NCBI GenBank assembly: GCA_963693285.1 | Contig: OY848921.1 | Location: 7,019,229-7,083,228, forward strand | Direction: 5' to 3' | Length of the DNA: 64,000 nt | Origin: Xestospongia muta | Lineage: Eukaryota > Porifera > Demospongiae > Haplosclerida > Petrosiidae | Shown here: positions 33,461 to 44,981 of the stretch, one piece after another | Position numbering within the stretch: the first letter of the stretch is position 1 | Layout: every line of letters starts with the position of its first letter | The notes under the pieces: generated by a model | Databases searched by the model: none | The model's input: the letters and a program-made list of their open reading frames with translations, nothing else | Told to the model about the DNA's origin: nothing | Made by a program: the position numbers and the translations under genes

Positions 33461-34604
33461 CACTTTGAATACATTTTATATTAAAAATACCTGTTATTAC
33501 TTGGAATATGTGCATATAATATGCTATGAAATTAACTTCTATTAATATAGAGGATAGTAAATATGGCTAGCATCTAACCACAATTATTCTATTCGTTTCT
33601 AAACAAACTGAATATTGTATTTAGCTAAACAAATACCATTTGAAACACTCGACTAAGTTTATTCTTACCAAATTTTGTCAGTCACATTGAGGTTGTGAGT
33701 AAAAGTAAACACAATGTAAGTTAGTATGAAAGGGACATCCTAGCTATCTTGGGTGGCAAAAGTGACACCTTAATACAACAAAGCAGAGTTTTGAAAACTT
33801 TCTTAAATTAAATATTTCTTATTAAGTCTAGATCTTCTGTGAATGTTTTATTAAAGTAGGTTTAAAGTTGTCAATGTGCCTTACCTAGAAGAGAAACTGA
33901 AGCCTAACCAAGAATAAACTAACTACCAAAAATGTTGTCTATATATAGTGCTTGATTATTATATTATTCATAACAACTCTCATCACACCGACTTAATTTA
34001 AACTATAATTATGTAATGAATTTTAATATAGTATTCATAATTACATATAACCGCAAATAATAGAATTAGATGCTGTAATATTATGTTTAATATTAAGGAT
34101 TAAGTAAGGGTTCATTGTCATGAAACATGTTACATAGCAACATGTTAGGTGGCTACTATTTTTAGAAAATACGCTACTATATGTTCAAGATGTTAGGTGG
34201 TTTAGGTCTATATATAGCTAGGTAATAAGATCTATTGGATGACATAATTCAGGACAAGTTATATATAGAACCTATCCAAATGATTGAACTATGTCAGATT
34301 GTTACTAAAAATTTCCTCCATTTGAAAGACTTACTTTCTTGGACTAACATATTCATGTTTCTTTCTGATTTGTAACATCATCTTATTGAACTTGTATATA
34401 TATATTTGAAGATCATAAGTTAAAAAGATTTCATCTATGAAGGAGAAATCCTTTGAAGAAAGACTGTTATGTAGGTATACACAAAAGGGTGGACATTTTA
34501 TTACTTCACGTTGAAGTATAAAAGCTTTGTATATATATTGGAAACTATTTCAAATAAGTGCAATTTTACACTTCTCGTATGGGCGTGGCATCCCAATTAG
34601 AGCC

Positions 34605-36200
34605 ATGGAGCCTCCTCCACCTAACCTTGAATATGAGCCGAGAAAAGAAGAGAGTAGAAGAAAACGTGCAATCAAGAATAGACTACGAGTTGGTCAGCAT
34701 CACTTCAATAAATGGCTAAATCAGACCACTGTTCATGGCATTGTACACGTCTTCAAAGGAAAGTCGCGTTTTAGACGTATTCTGTGGTTCTTCATTTTCA
34801 CTATTGCTGCTATCGGATGTTTTTCTATTCTCACTTATTATATCTATTATTGGGCAACTGATCCTACTGCTACCACTATCAGTATTGAACCAAATACCAA
34901 TGGTCAGTCATTCCCAGCAGTAACAATTTGTAATCTCAATGCAGTTAGGACAACATACCATGATGACCAAAATGTTGTTGAGATACTGAACATGTTAGCA
35001 AAACCAAATACTCGTTTCCTTACAAATTGCAGCTTTTCCATGTTTAACCTAACCTGTGATGAGATGTTGAATAGAATAAATGACACAGATACTAACATTA
35101 ACATAACAGATGCATTTATTGATGGTAGTCAGAATAGAGAGGATTTTATTCTTTATTGTGGGTTCAGTGGAGGAGACAGTGATAGTGATGGAATTGTTCG
35201 ATGTGAAGATGACTTTATACCGGTATTAACACCTTCAGGTATATGTTATACATTTAATAGTGCCTTTAATGAACGATCAGATCGTTACGTCAAACGTGCT
35301 GGTCCAAATTATGGTTTAAAATTGATTGTCAACGTGAGTCAGTCAGAATATTCTTTATTATCATCTGGTGATGTTGGTGTCACGGTAGCTGTCCATCCAC
35401 GTCAAGATCTACCGGTTTTAGAAAAAGGTGTATCAACACCACCAGGAAGAAATGGCTTTATAGCAATTAGTAAAGTTCAGGTGTCTGATGAAACAACTGA
35501 AAATAAGTGCATCAAAGACAATGGTCAACTTACTTTTCTCTCACAGTATGCATACTCAATTTCAGCATGTCAAACTAATGCTTTTTTAGAACATATAGCA
35601 CAAGACAGTGTATGTGGTTGTGTCTACATTAATAGACGTCGACCATCCACTAGAAAGACACCAAACTGTAATATAACTAAAGCTTGCTGTCTATTGAAAG
35701 AATATCGCAAGTTTATCCCTTCAGAGCAACAGTGTCCTCCTCCATGTGATTATACAGTTTATAATATTAAACCAAGTTACTCTCAATTCCCTTCAAATGA
35801 GCTAGCCAACTATTTAGCTCAATGTTACAATACCACGCCAGATGACGTACAAAGTAATATGCTATCAATAAATGTGTATTTTGAGGAGATCGAAACTACT
35901 ACAATGAATACTGGTTATGCTTATACATTTGCTAATCTATTAGCTGATATGGGAGGTCTTATGGGACTGTTTATTGGAGCCAGTGTCATCTCTCTATTAG
36001 AAATTGGAATGCTTGTATTTGACTTTTTAAAATCTCTGGTCTTCACTCGAACTGTGAAGACTGCAGTCAAAAGTATGGAAAATCGCATTAAACTCCCGGA
36101 AGTCGATATCGCAAAACCTGTTGAAGATGAAGAAAGTGAGAATGAAAGAAAACCTCCAGAACGTATTCTGTCCCTTGCTAAAGGAACACTAGCTTTTTGA
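34605..36200 (+). CDS. DEG/ENaC channel gene 7 (complete, intronless)
   Basis: A 531-residue close paralogue of gene 6: TTVHG gating motif, TM1, FPAVTICNLN, the same extracellular cysteine pattern, GGLMGLFIGAS, TM2. The C-terminal tail is longer and different from gene 6 (ends RILSLAKGTLAF). It has a small insertion of basic residues (RRR) after VYIN and a NITKACC in place of NVTDTCC. The start is the first ATG that aligns with gene 6; the frame is open 26 codons further up to an ATG at 34527, which aligns with untranslated sequence of gene 6. Confidence 0.94.
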   Translation: MEPPPPNLEYEPRKEESRRKRAIKNRLRVGQHHFNKWLNQTTVHGIVHVFKGKSRFRRILWFFIFTIAAIGCFSILTYYIYYWATDPTATTISIEPNTNGQSFPAVTICNLNAVRTTYHDDQNVVEILNMLAKPNTRFLTNCSFSMFNLTCDEMLNRINDTDTNINITDAFIDGSQNREDFILYCGFSGGDSDSDGIVRCEDDFIPVLTPSGICYTFNSAFNERSDRYVKRAGPNYGLKLIVNVSQSEYSLLSSGDVGVTVAVHPRQDLPVLEKGVSTPPGRNGFIAISKVQVSDETTENKCIKDNGQLTFLSQYAYSISACQTNAFLEHIAQDSVCGCVYINRRRPSTRKTPNCNITKACCLLKEYRKFIPSEQQCPPPCDYTVYNIKPSYSQFPSNELANYLAQCYNTTPDDVQSNMLSINVYFEEIETTTMNTGYAYTFANLLADMGGLMGLFIGASVISLLEIGMLVFDFLKSLVFTRTVKTAVKSMENRIKLPEVDIAKPVEDEESENERKPPERILSLAKGTLAF

Positions 36201-37236
36201 GCATTAACCTCAAATTACATGATTCATAAGTGTAGTTCATTATTTTCATCTAAGTATATCAACCTTTTTTAGTAACTCGCTGTTAATTTACTCCAATTTT
36301 TTTAAGCATTTAATGCATCCATCCTCTAAAGAAATGTTAGATTGTATCTGACATGTATGCATGATTAAACCAATATTATGGTTAGAGGTGGCATATATTT
36401 GATCTATAAAATAAACGTCATACTGTTTTTATTACTAATGTACTACGGAATTCATTGTTCACATAGCTAATTGTTTGAATTGTTTTATACAAGCCCTGTA
36501 TGCATAAGGTTCTTATGTAGAAGGAAATATTAATGGACTTGTACATACTTAGTTCTTGTTATTTGTCGTGGTCGTGAGAATAAAAATTGTAAAAGTAATC
36601 AAAACTGTGTACATTGTTAATATTATTATTACATCCATGTATTTTATAATAACATTAAGGATCATATGAATTGCTTAAAACAACTAACACTGATCAAGAT
36701 GATAATATCCATAGTTAGATTTGGTTGAGTGTATTGTCTAGTAGTCCTTTGCTCACCCAATGAACAATAATGTGGATTAAATAAAAAAATTATGAAGTAT
36801 ATATATTGAGCACAATTTGTGAATTTGATCAAATTTATAAATTTCTCCCAACATATATACAATATTCTAGTTTATATATACAATTTTTGTTGTCTGCTAA
36901 TGCAGCTAGAATATAACAGGGTTTGTCAAAGAAGAAAACAGTATACCATTTATATTGTAACTCTCATCAGTCACTGTTGTAGCAGTAAGCAGAAAATAAA
37001 TGTATATTGAATAGCTTCCAGGTGCAATACCATCTAGTGATTGATTTGCTAGTTCCTTATATGACTGAACTTATGTTGATTCATATGATGTGTGGTATTG
37101 GAAGTAAACCATAATGTTTACATTGTGCTAATAGTTGCCATGGCCTATTTCATCTAAATCAACATAACATAGTAATAACATTAGCAATCTCAACAGTCAG
37201 GATTGTGTCCCTTCCCTGCATCTCTATATATATAGA
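36201..37236. other. Intergenic, nothing recognisable
   Basis: AT-rich spacer after gene 7. No gene or clear repeat seen. Confidence 0.6.
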
Positions 37237-37475
37237 AAATCATTTAGTATTAACACCTTCAGGTATATGTTATATATTTAATAGCACCTTCAATGGACAA
37301 TCAGATAATTATGTCAAACATGCTGGTACAAATTTTGGTTTAAAAGTGATCATCAATTTGAGTCAGTCATGCAGAATACATTAATAGACCATTTAATGGA
37401 AAGTTTACTGAGATACTAAGCTGTAATTTAGCAGACACTTGCTGTCGTCTATTGAAACAATATCGTAATACCACA
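37237..37475 (+). pseudogene. DEG/ENaC pseudogene fragment of the gene 6/7 type
   Basis: The segment reads LVLTPSGICYIFNSTFNG, then YVKHAGTNFGLKVII, which matches the middle of genes 6 and 7 (LTPSGICYTFNSAFN). It then jumps to YINRPF and further to a TCCRLLKQY-like end, so roughly 140 codons between are lost. No TM segments remain. Confidence 0.88.
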
Positions 37476-37560
37476 ATCTTATTAATTTTTAGTGTTATAA
37501 ATCACTGTGAAATGAATTGACTGATTTAACAAATCCATAGTCATTCTAGTTGCAAATAGT

Positions 37561-37690
37561 ATATAAATACTGAGAAGTACAGATGTAATAAACACGCTCT
37601 GTTATAATTACTATCTAATACTGAGAAGTACAGATGTAATAAACACTTGTGTATAATTACAGATGTAATTATACACTTGTCAACATTAAG
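37561..37690. repeat. Short tandem repeat of a ~50-bp unit
   Basis: The phrase atactgagaagtacagatgtaataaacac occurs at about 37566 and 37617, followed by further partial copies of acagatgtaat and tataattac up to 37690. Confidence 0.75.
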
Positions 37691-39278
37691 TGATATCAAT
37701 GTTGTAAACGGAAGTAGACTACAGATTTTTCTATTAAATGAAAACAAATAGTGCCCTGCCCTTCCTTGTTATTACAGTGCAAACATAAGAAGAAAATAGA
37801 CTACATTTGTGCCTATGGATTAAAGTGGCTATTGTCAAACTAATAATAAATAGAAGCTACATAAAATCTCATAGATCTGATAATGAACTACATGACTTGT
37901 CATTCATATATTGGTAATAAGAACAGTGTGATGTTTTAATATAGAGTTCTGTAGTATCTCATCATGTATTACATATATGAACTAAATGACTATGGATCAA
38001 TCAAATCAAGTTATCAAACAAACAATTTTTACAGTGTTCAAAAAGAAATATCCTTGTAGGTGACTACATAGATAGAGTCTTTGCTATTATTATTATTTTA
38101 AGCAAAATTAACCAAACCAGTCCAAACTCAATGTAAACATATTAACTAAACAAGGAAACCAAGTTTGCTATACAGTCTATGATGGCTACTAATAAGTCAC
38201 GTGAGAATAGAAAAATAATATATGTAACTTTTACAGTAAATGGCACTGTATCAGACAATCTTTGATTTTTGTTAATTATAACACACAGTAAAATTAGTGT
38301 GGTATTTCAACCACTTGCATGAATTTTTGATTGTATTTGATAAAGAGGATTATATAATAAATGATTTATCTTATACTTGTGATATAATCATATACAAATT
38401 GTACAGTATTGTCAATATAGTCAACTCATGCATGTAATGCTGTACTAGAGCTTGTTTGTATAACTACTTGTTATAGTTTAGTTGAAACAGTATCCATCTC
38501 TTGCTTATGGCTTGTATAATTTGACATTAACTTTATATTTTGGCTTCTATTTAGCTCAAAGTAATTGAGCTACATTGTTTGGCTTCATGGATATAACTCA
38601 GACTACACATTGATGAAACTATGGCAACCAAGGAATGACACAATGTTTTAAAGTGTAGGTTCACTGACTTTACAACAGATATATTAATATTGAACTGAGT
38701 CAGATGATATCTATAATGATAGCACCATTTCTAGTAGTTATTGGTGTGGGTAGAGTCACAGCATTAAAACGGTCTACAGAATAGTTTCAATGTAGCATTG
38801 AAGCATTGATGTGGGACTGTAGACACAGCAATAGTTCAATTATGTCTTTTTGGCATTTAATAAATATTAAAGGTAGAAATAATTTTTGATCCAGTTTAAT
38901 TTTTTTAAAGCAGATCAGGTTCTTGTTACATATTTGGCATTAATAACAATAAACTAGTTCAAAAGCTATACATAAAATTGAACTATTAAGATTTCTTGAA
39001 GACAAACAAAATGTATATATAACAAAAGAAACATTCAGAAATTCCACTGCATAATCAATCCCTCGTAATCTTTTATTTTATGGGAGTATTATGACAATTT
39101 TCAATACAAATTTTGCAGTAAATGACAATAACTATAAAGTCATTAGAGTCAGTGTACCATACAGAGATAAAATCTCAATAAGATAATTATAATACTCTGT
39201 AATATAAAATGTATTATATTATACATGTACATGTACAAACTGTTATCAGCCAATTAATTAATATTGATAAATCACGTG
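37691..39278. other. Intergenic spacer upstream of channel gene 8
   Basis: No gene seen. The part from about 39110 (cagtaaatgacaataa.tataaagtcatta) is shared with the 5' flank of gene 9 at about 41263, so it is probably part of the conserved upstream region of this gene pair. Confidence 0.6.
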
Positions 39279-40892
39279 ATGACTGCAAACACAGCAATGA
39301 GCACAGAAGAATCGTTGCCTGTCACTAAAGTCACTAAAGAGAAGGTACCTTCCGAACAGGAAGATGAAACCCAAGATATAACTCCATCTACTACTAATTG
39401 TTGTGCTAAATGTTGCACTAAAGGTAAACGGACGTGTCTACACTTTGTCTATACAGACCCTTACTTTAAGAAGTGGGCCGAGAAGTCAACAATTCATGGA
39501 GTAGATCACGTATTTATTGGACAATCCTATATTAGACGCTCTCTCTGGTTGTTGTTCTTTCTAGGCGCTTTGGGTGGTTGTTTTTATGGCATAGTAGATC
39601 GTTCCATAATCTTCAGTCGTCGGCCAACAGCAACAACAGTGACTGTTGAGAAAAATGAGAATGGTTTACCATTTCCTGCTGTAACTATATGCAATCTGAA
39701 CCCAGTACAAAAGTCTTATGCAGACGACCAAAATATATCGGACACCCTTCGATTTTTATTTAATGCTGACTTGGCATTATTGTCAGGTTTACCAGCTTCA
39801 TTTAGACAAGAGGAATGTTATAACATACTGAATAAAACTGAAGGTGTCCAATCAAACCTGACTATTTATGATATATATAAAGAGGGTGTCATCTCTCCGA
39901 AAACGTTTATTCAATCATGTATTTTTGGGAATGGAAATGATTGTAGAGATGATTTTGACTTGGTTTTAACTACATCAGGTCCTTGTTACACATTCAATGG
40001 CTATAAAAGTGAATCTGATAAGATTATAAGATCAACTGGTTTCAGATTTGGCTTGAGAATAATCCTTAATATTGAACAATCAGACTACATTCAATCTGGT
40101 AATGGTGATGCTGGTATCAAAGTAGTTTTACATAGTCGTTCTGAAGTACCAGATCCTGATGCATCTGGTATTGCTATCCCACCAGGACAGCATGCATATG
40201 TAGCAATGTATCCAGAGCAACTTGTCAGTCGTCCTGAACTATTAGAGTGTGCTTCAGAGCGTACCAGTCTGGAGTTTTTCCCTCAAAGAAATTACTCGTT
40301 GTCTGCTTGTAGAATTAATGAATATTACAAGAGGAGTCATGAAACATGTGGTTGTACTGACATAGCTGAGCCTTCATCAGTATCTACTCAAAACTGTACT
40401 TTAGCTAGTTCTTGCTGCCTTGCTGAAGCTCTTATGACAACTGAACAAGCACTTAACTGCTTACCAGGATGTGATGAATTTGTTTATAAACCATCTGTTA
40501 GTTATTCTAAGTATCCATCTGCTGTGTTGGCAAAAGACATTTCATCATTCTTCATAAATCAGACGTCTGAAATGATCGAGAACAATATTTTGGCATTAAA
40601 TGTCTATTTTGGTAGTTTACACACAACTCTATCTAAAACAGAGTTTACATATGGACTCACTGCTCTAACTGCTGATATTGGAGGACTATTAGCTCTGTTT
40701 ATTGGTGCCAGTGTAATTTCACTCATTGAAATAATTTTCTTGTTTTTTGACGAAATCAAACGTATTTTCTGTCCTCGTAAGGTTCGCACTGCTGTAGAGG
40801 AATTTGAGTTAAAAGTTCATAATGCAGTAGGCAATATATACAGTGATAATGTAAATAGTTTGAATGGAATAGTCAATACTACAGCAGTATAA
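39279..40892 (+). CDS. DEG/ENaC channel gene 8 (complete, intronless)
   Basis: About 537 residues. Cysteine-rich N-terminus (NCCAKCCTKGKRTC), STIHG gating motif, TM1, FPAVTICNLN, extracellular domain with CYTFN, PPGQHAYV, a TCGCTD segment, SSCCLAEAL and CLPGC, then GGLLALFIGAS, TM2 and a tail. The middle of the pre-filter segment reads LLALF where most relatives have a glycine (.LGLF). The start is the first ATG; the ATG 18 bases downstream (39297, MSTEE) is the one shared with gene 9 and may be the true start. It pairs with gene 9. Confidence 0.93.
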   Translation: MTANTAMSTEESLPVTKVTKEKVPSEQEDETQDITPSTTNCCAKCCTKGKRTCLHFVYTDPYFKKWAEKSTIHGVDHVFIGQSYIRRSLWLLFFLGALGGCFYGIVDRSIIFSRRPTATTVTVEKNENGLPFPAVTICNLNPVQKSYADDQNISDTLRFLFNADLALLSGLPASFRQEECYNILNKTEGVQSNLTIYDIYKEGVISPKTFIQSCIFGNGNDCRDDFDLVLTTSGPCYTFNGYKSESDKIIRSTGFRFGLRIILNIEQSDYIQSGNGDAGIKVVLHSRSEVPDPDASGIAIPPGQHAYVAMYPEQLVSRPELLECASERTSLEFFPQRNYSLSACRINEYYKRSHETCGCTDIAEPSSVSTQNCTLASSCCLAEALMTTEQALNCLPGCDEFVYKPSVSYSKYPSAVLAKDISSFFINQTSEMIENNILALNVYFGSLHTTLSKTEFTYGLTALTADIGGLLALFIGASVISLIEIIFLFFDEIKRIFCPRKVRTAVEEFELKVHNAVGNIYSDNVNSLNGIVNTTAV

Positions 40893-40977
40893 GTATTTTG
40901 TGTCTATTTGTTGTTTTTTCAGCCAATGTTGATGCAACTTATTTTATTGTTTATTATGAAACTAAGTGTTTACTTCC

Positions 40978-41120
40978 TGTATCCCACCTATTATAAGGAA
41001 GTTCAACTTCCTTCATTGCAAACACAGCTCCACCCTCAAGTAGTATAGTCGTTTGAGTAAGATGCATGGATAACATTACACAACGTATGTCCCTTCAAGA
41101 ACTCTTCCACAAGGAAAAAA
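40978..41120 (+). pseudogene. Relic of a gene 10/11-type channel between genes 8 and 9
   Basis: 40984-41040 matches the 5' flank of gene 10 (cacctattat.aggaag.tcaacttccttga, actccaccctcaa). 41051-41110 matches an internal piece of gene 11 (attacacaacgtatgtcccttcaagaa, coding ITQRMSLQE). Everything between and after is lost. It shows that the ancestral unit was a pair of one gene 8/9-type and one gene 10/11-type channel. Confidence 0.8.
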
Positions 41121-41415
41121 AGTTACTTAACCACATTTGGAAAATGGAAGGTTTACATTGATTGTAGTGTTTCCAATTGTTAAAAATTTCTAATAAATGT
41201 TATATATATATAAATAATATATATATATATATATATATAGTTTTTTATATGAAAATTGCAGTAAATGACAATAATTATAAAGTCATTAAAGTAAGAGTTC
41301 TATACAAAGATAAATTCTCAATTGATAATACACTACAATATGAAATACAAACTGAGTTCATATTTTCTGCCAAGTAATTAAATTGATAAATCACGTGACA
41401 ACAGCAACCACAGCA

Positions 41416-42996
41416 ATGAACACAGAAGAATTACAAGAAGTCACTAAAGAGAAAGTAGCTTCCGAACAGGAAGACAACACCCAAGATAAAACTCGATCTA
41501 CTACTAATTGTTGTACTAATTATTGCTCTAAAGGTAAGCGGACGTGTCTACGCTTTGTCTATACAGACCCTTACTTTAAGAAGTGGGCGGATAAGTCAAC
41601 AATTCATGGAGTAGATCACGTATTTATCGGACAATCCTGTATTAGACGCTCTCTCTGGTTGTTGGTCTTTCTAGGCGCTTTGATTGGTTGTTTTTATGGC
41701 ATAATAGATCGTTCCATAATCTTCAGTCGTCGGCCAACAGCAACAACAGTGACTGTTGAGGAAAATGAGAATGGTTTACCATTTCCTGCTGTAACTATAT
41801 GCAATCTGAACCCAGTACAAAAGTCTTATGCAGACGAGCACAATATATCGGACACCCTTCGATTTTTATTTAATGCTGACTTGGCATTATTGTCAGGTTT
41901 ACCAGATTCATTTAGACAAGAGGAATGTTATAACATACTGAATAAAACTGAAGGTCTCCAATCAAACCTGACTATATATGATATATATAAAGAGGGTGTC
42001 ATCTCTCCGAGGATGTTTATTCAATCATGTATTTTTGGCAGTTTTAGAAATGATTGTAGAGACGATTTTGACTTGGTTTTAACTACATCAGGTCCTTGTT
42101 ACACATTCAATGGCTATAAAAGTGAATCTGATAGCTATAATAATGAATTCAATATGATGGTAAGATCAACTGGTTTCAGATTTGGCCTGAGAATGATCCT
42201 TAACATCAGTCAATCAGACTACATTCAATCTGGTAATGGTGATGCTGGTATCAAAGTAGTTTTGCATAATCGTTCTGAAGTACCAGATCCTGATGCATCT
42301 GGTATTGCTATCCCGCCAGGAAAGCACGCATATATAGCAATGTATCCAGAACAGCTTGTCAGTCGTCCTGAACTATTGGAGTGTGCTTCAGAGAATACCC
42401 ATCTCCAGTTTTTCCCTCAGAAAAAATACTCATTGTCTGCTTGTAGAATGAATGAATATTACAAGAGGAGTCTTGAAACATGTGGTTGTACTGACATAGC
42501 TGAGCCTTCAGTTTCTACTCAAAACTGTACTTTAGCTAGTTCATGCTGCCTTGCTGAAGCTCTTATGACAACTGAACAAGCACTTAAGTGCTTACCAGGA
42601 TGTGATGAATTTGTTTATAAACCGTCTGTTAGTTATTCTAAGTATCCATTTGATGTGAATCAGACGTGTGAAATGATTGAGAGCAATATTTTGGCATTAA
42701 ATGTCTATTTTGGTAGTTTACACACAACTGTGTCTAAGACAGAGTTTATATATGGATTCACTGCTCTAACTTCTGATATTGGAGGACTATTTGCTCTGTT
42801 TATTGGTGCCAGTATAATTTCACTCATTGAGATAATTTTCTTGTTTTTTGATGAAATCAAACGTATCTTCTGTCCTCGTAAGGTTCGCACTGCTATAGAG
42901 AAACTTGACTCAAAATTTCGTAATGCAATAGCTATAGACAATATACATGATAACAAGTATGTGGTGAATGGACTAGTTAATACTACAACATTATAA
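41416..42996 (+). CDS. DEG/ENaC channel gene 9 (complete, intronless)
   Basis: About 526 residues, close paralogue of gene 8: cysteine-rich N-terminus, STIHG motif, TM1, FPAVTICNLN, same extracellular motifs, GGLFALFIGAS and TM2. Relative to gene 8 it has an insertion (SYNNEFNMM) before the RSTGFRFGL block, and lacks a short segment after SYSKYP. The start is the first ATG; the ATG used by gene 8 six codons upstream has become GTG here. Confidence 0.93.
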   Translation: MNTEELQEVTKEKVASEQEDNTQDKTRSTTNCCTNYCSKGKRTCLRFVYTDPYFKKWADKSTIHGVDHVFIGQSCIRRSLWLLVFLGALIGCFYGIIDRSIIFSRRPTATTVTVEENENGLPFPAVTICNLNPVQKSYADEHNISDTLRFLFNADLALLSGLPDSFRQEECYNILNKTEGLQSNLTIYDIYKEGVISPRMFIQSCIFGSFRNDCRDDFDLVLTTSGPCYTFNGYKSESDSYNNEFNMMVRSTGFRFGLRMILNISQSDYIQSGNGDAGIKVVLHNRSEVPDPDASGIAIPPGKHAYIAMYPEQLVSRPELLECASENTHLQFFPQKKYSLSACRMNEYYKRSLETCGCTDIAEPSVSTQNCTLASSCCLAEALMTTEQALKCLPGCDEFVYKPSVSYSKYPFDVNQTCEMIESNILALNVYFGSLHTTVSKTEFIYGFTALTSDIGGLFALFIGASIISLIEIIFLFFDEIKRIFCPRKVRTAIEKLDSKFRNAIAIDNIHDNKYVVNGLVNTTTL

Positions 42997-43192
42997 GTCT
43001 TTTCTGTTATTTGTTTTTTCAACCAATGTTTATGTAATTCTTAATGTTGTTAGTATCTAAACTTTGAACTTTTAAACAATATGCAACCAAATGTGTATTT
43101 TCTGCTACCACCTATTATGAGGAAGCTCAACTTCCTTGACTACAATCACAACTCCACCCTCAATCATAATTATCACAATCATAGTATCAGTG

Positions 43193-44746
43193 ATGGAACT
43201 GGAGGCAAAGAAGGAAATCCCTTCGTCAGATCTAGAAGCTCAAACAAAAACGAGTAAGTGTAGTCCTGGTTGTTGCGCTAAAGATTATAGCTGTAAATAC
43301 CGTAACAAATATATCAGTAAATGGTTGGATGATACTACAGTACATGGTATTGTACATGTCTTCAAGTCAAAGTCACCTGTTAGGAGAATTTTATGGAGTA
43401 TTATTTTTTTAGCCGCAGCAGGATACTGTCTCAGCAATATAATAGATCGTGCATTACACTTTGCTAGTTCACCTACTTCAACTACTGTCAGTATTGAGCT
43501 CAGTGATAGCCAAATATTCCCAACTGTCACTATCTGTAATCTTAATCCAGTTAAAAGATCATTTGTAGAGCCACATGGTCTTGAAGGTCTGTTGAGATTA
43601 GCTTACCAACCAACAACAGAATTGTCAAATATCTCTCAACTAAATAACTTATGTCAAATGCTCTCAAACAACATCACTAGTTCAATTCGAGCATTATTGG
43701 CTGAAGAACTCTATCATCAAGGTCAATTATCTCTAAATGAATTTATTCTAGAATGCACATTTGGTGAAACTTTTAAAGAATGTAAGAATGACTTTGTGCC
43801 CATTATTACAAATCTTGGTTATTGTTATAGCTTTAATGCTAGGGAACCACTTGAGTATGTCCGGATGACTGGCACTCGAGCTGGACTCTACTTATTAATA
43901 AATATTGAACAAGCAATGGAATATATAGCTTCATTCAATGGTAATGCTGGTGTAAGAATTGCTATACATCCTCAAGGAATATTGCCTGAACCTGATGAGA
44001 GAGGTATTGCTGTTCCTCCTGGCAAAAATGGCTATATCAGTTTGAAAACCATATATACTGATGACCAAACTAAAAAATCACAATGCACTAGCCATGATTC
44101 TTCACTTGAATATTTTCCTAACTTCACATATTCTGTCAGTTCTTGTCGTGCTAACTCTGAACTGAAAAACAATGTGAAACATTGCAATTGTTTGGATTCT
44201 AGAGCAACTCATTTTCCTCCAAATATCAATAAATGTACTATATCTGATTTATGTTGTGGATTGTCTGCTCTTTTTGCACTTGATAGTTCCAAATGTCAGC
44301 CATCTTGTAGGAGGAAAGAATACCAGGCCTCAGTCAGTTATGCTGACTTTCCATCTATAGATCTTGGACTCTCTATAGCCAATCGCTACAACATAAGCAT
44401 AGATCAAGTTTATCAGGATATATTAGCAGTTAATATCTACTTTGAGGACTTAGCAATAACTAAATCAGAGACGACAAATTCATACTCATTTGTAGCTCTT
44501 TTGTCTGATATTGGTGGTCAACTTGGATTATTTGTTGGTGCTAGTGTCATTTCAATGTTGGAAATAGGACTGTTAATATTCGACATAATCAAAGACTTAA
44601 TTTTTGATCGAACATGTCGTAAAAAGATGAGGCAAATTGATCAAGAGATGAATGATTACTTACCTCATGTCTCTGATGAACAAGAAGATAATGAAAATGA
44701 AGAAAAATTGAAAGTAGAAGAAAATGAAGAGACAAAGAAAAGTTAA
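43193..44746 (+). CDS. DEG/ENaC channel gene 10 (complete, intronless)
   Basis: About 517 residues. N-terminus with CSPGCCAKDYSCKYRN, TTVHGIVHVFKSKSPVRRILW before TM1 (canonical His-Gly), IFPTVTICNLNPV after TM1, extracellular domain with CYSFN, PPGKNGYI, the SSCRAN..LKN segment and CNCLD, LCCGL, CQPSC, then DIGGQLGLFVGAS with the GAS filter, TM2, and a very acidic tail. The start is the first ATG of the frame. It lies only about 200 bases after gene 9 and pairs with gene 11 (near-identical N-terminus and TM2, more diverged extracellular domain). Confidence 0.93.
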   Translation: MELEAKKEIPSSDLEAQTKTSKCSPGCCAKDYSCKYRNKYISKWLDDTTVHGIVHVFKSKSPVRRILWSIIFLAAAGYCLSNIIDRALHFASSPTSTTVSIELSDSQIFPTVTICNLNPVKRSFVEPHGLEGLLRLAYQPTTELSNISQLNNLCQMLSNNITSSIRALLAEELYHQGQLSLNEFILECTFGETFKECKNDFVPIITNLGYCYSFNAREPLEYVRMTGTRAGLYLLINIEQAMEYIASFNGNAGVRIAIHPQGILPEPDERGIAVPPGKNGYISLKTIYTDDQTKKSQCTSHDSSLEYFPNFTYSVSSCRANSELKNNVKHCNCLDSRATHFPPNINKCTISDLCCGLSALFALDSSKCQPSCRRKEYQASVSYADFPSIDLGLSIANRYNISIDQVYQDILAVNIYFEDLAITKSETTNSYSFVALLSDIGGQLGLFVGASVISMLEIGLLIFDIIKDLIFDRTCRKKMRQIDQEMNDYLPHVSDEQEDNENEEKLKVEENEETKKS

Positions 44747-44981
44747 TACATGTAATCTAAAAAACTGGATGCTGGAGATTTTTCTCCTTTAGTGTCAATT
44801 GCTCTAATTTGTGTTTTTATGTTATATATATTCAAAGTAATTGAGTGTAGTCCCACCTACTACACCATAATGCAAAGGTCTGGCTTGCTTTGGGTGTGGC
44901 TCAATATCTAATTAACCATAGTAAGTTACGGATCACAAAGTTTCATCAGCCAAAGAGGAAGCTTCAAGTGAACCTAAAGAG

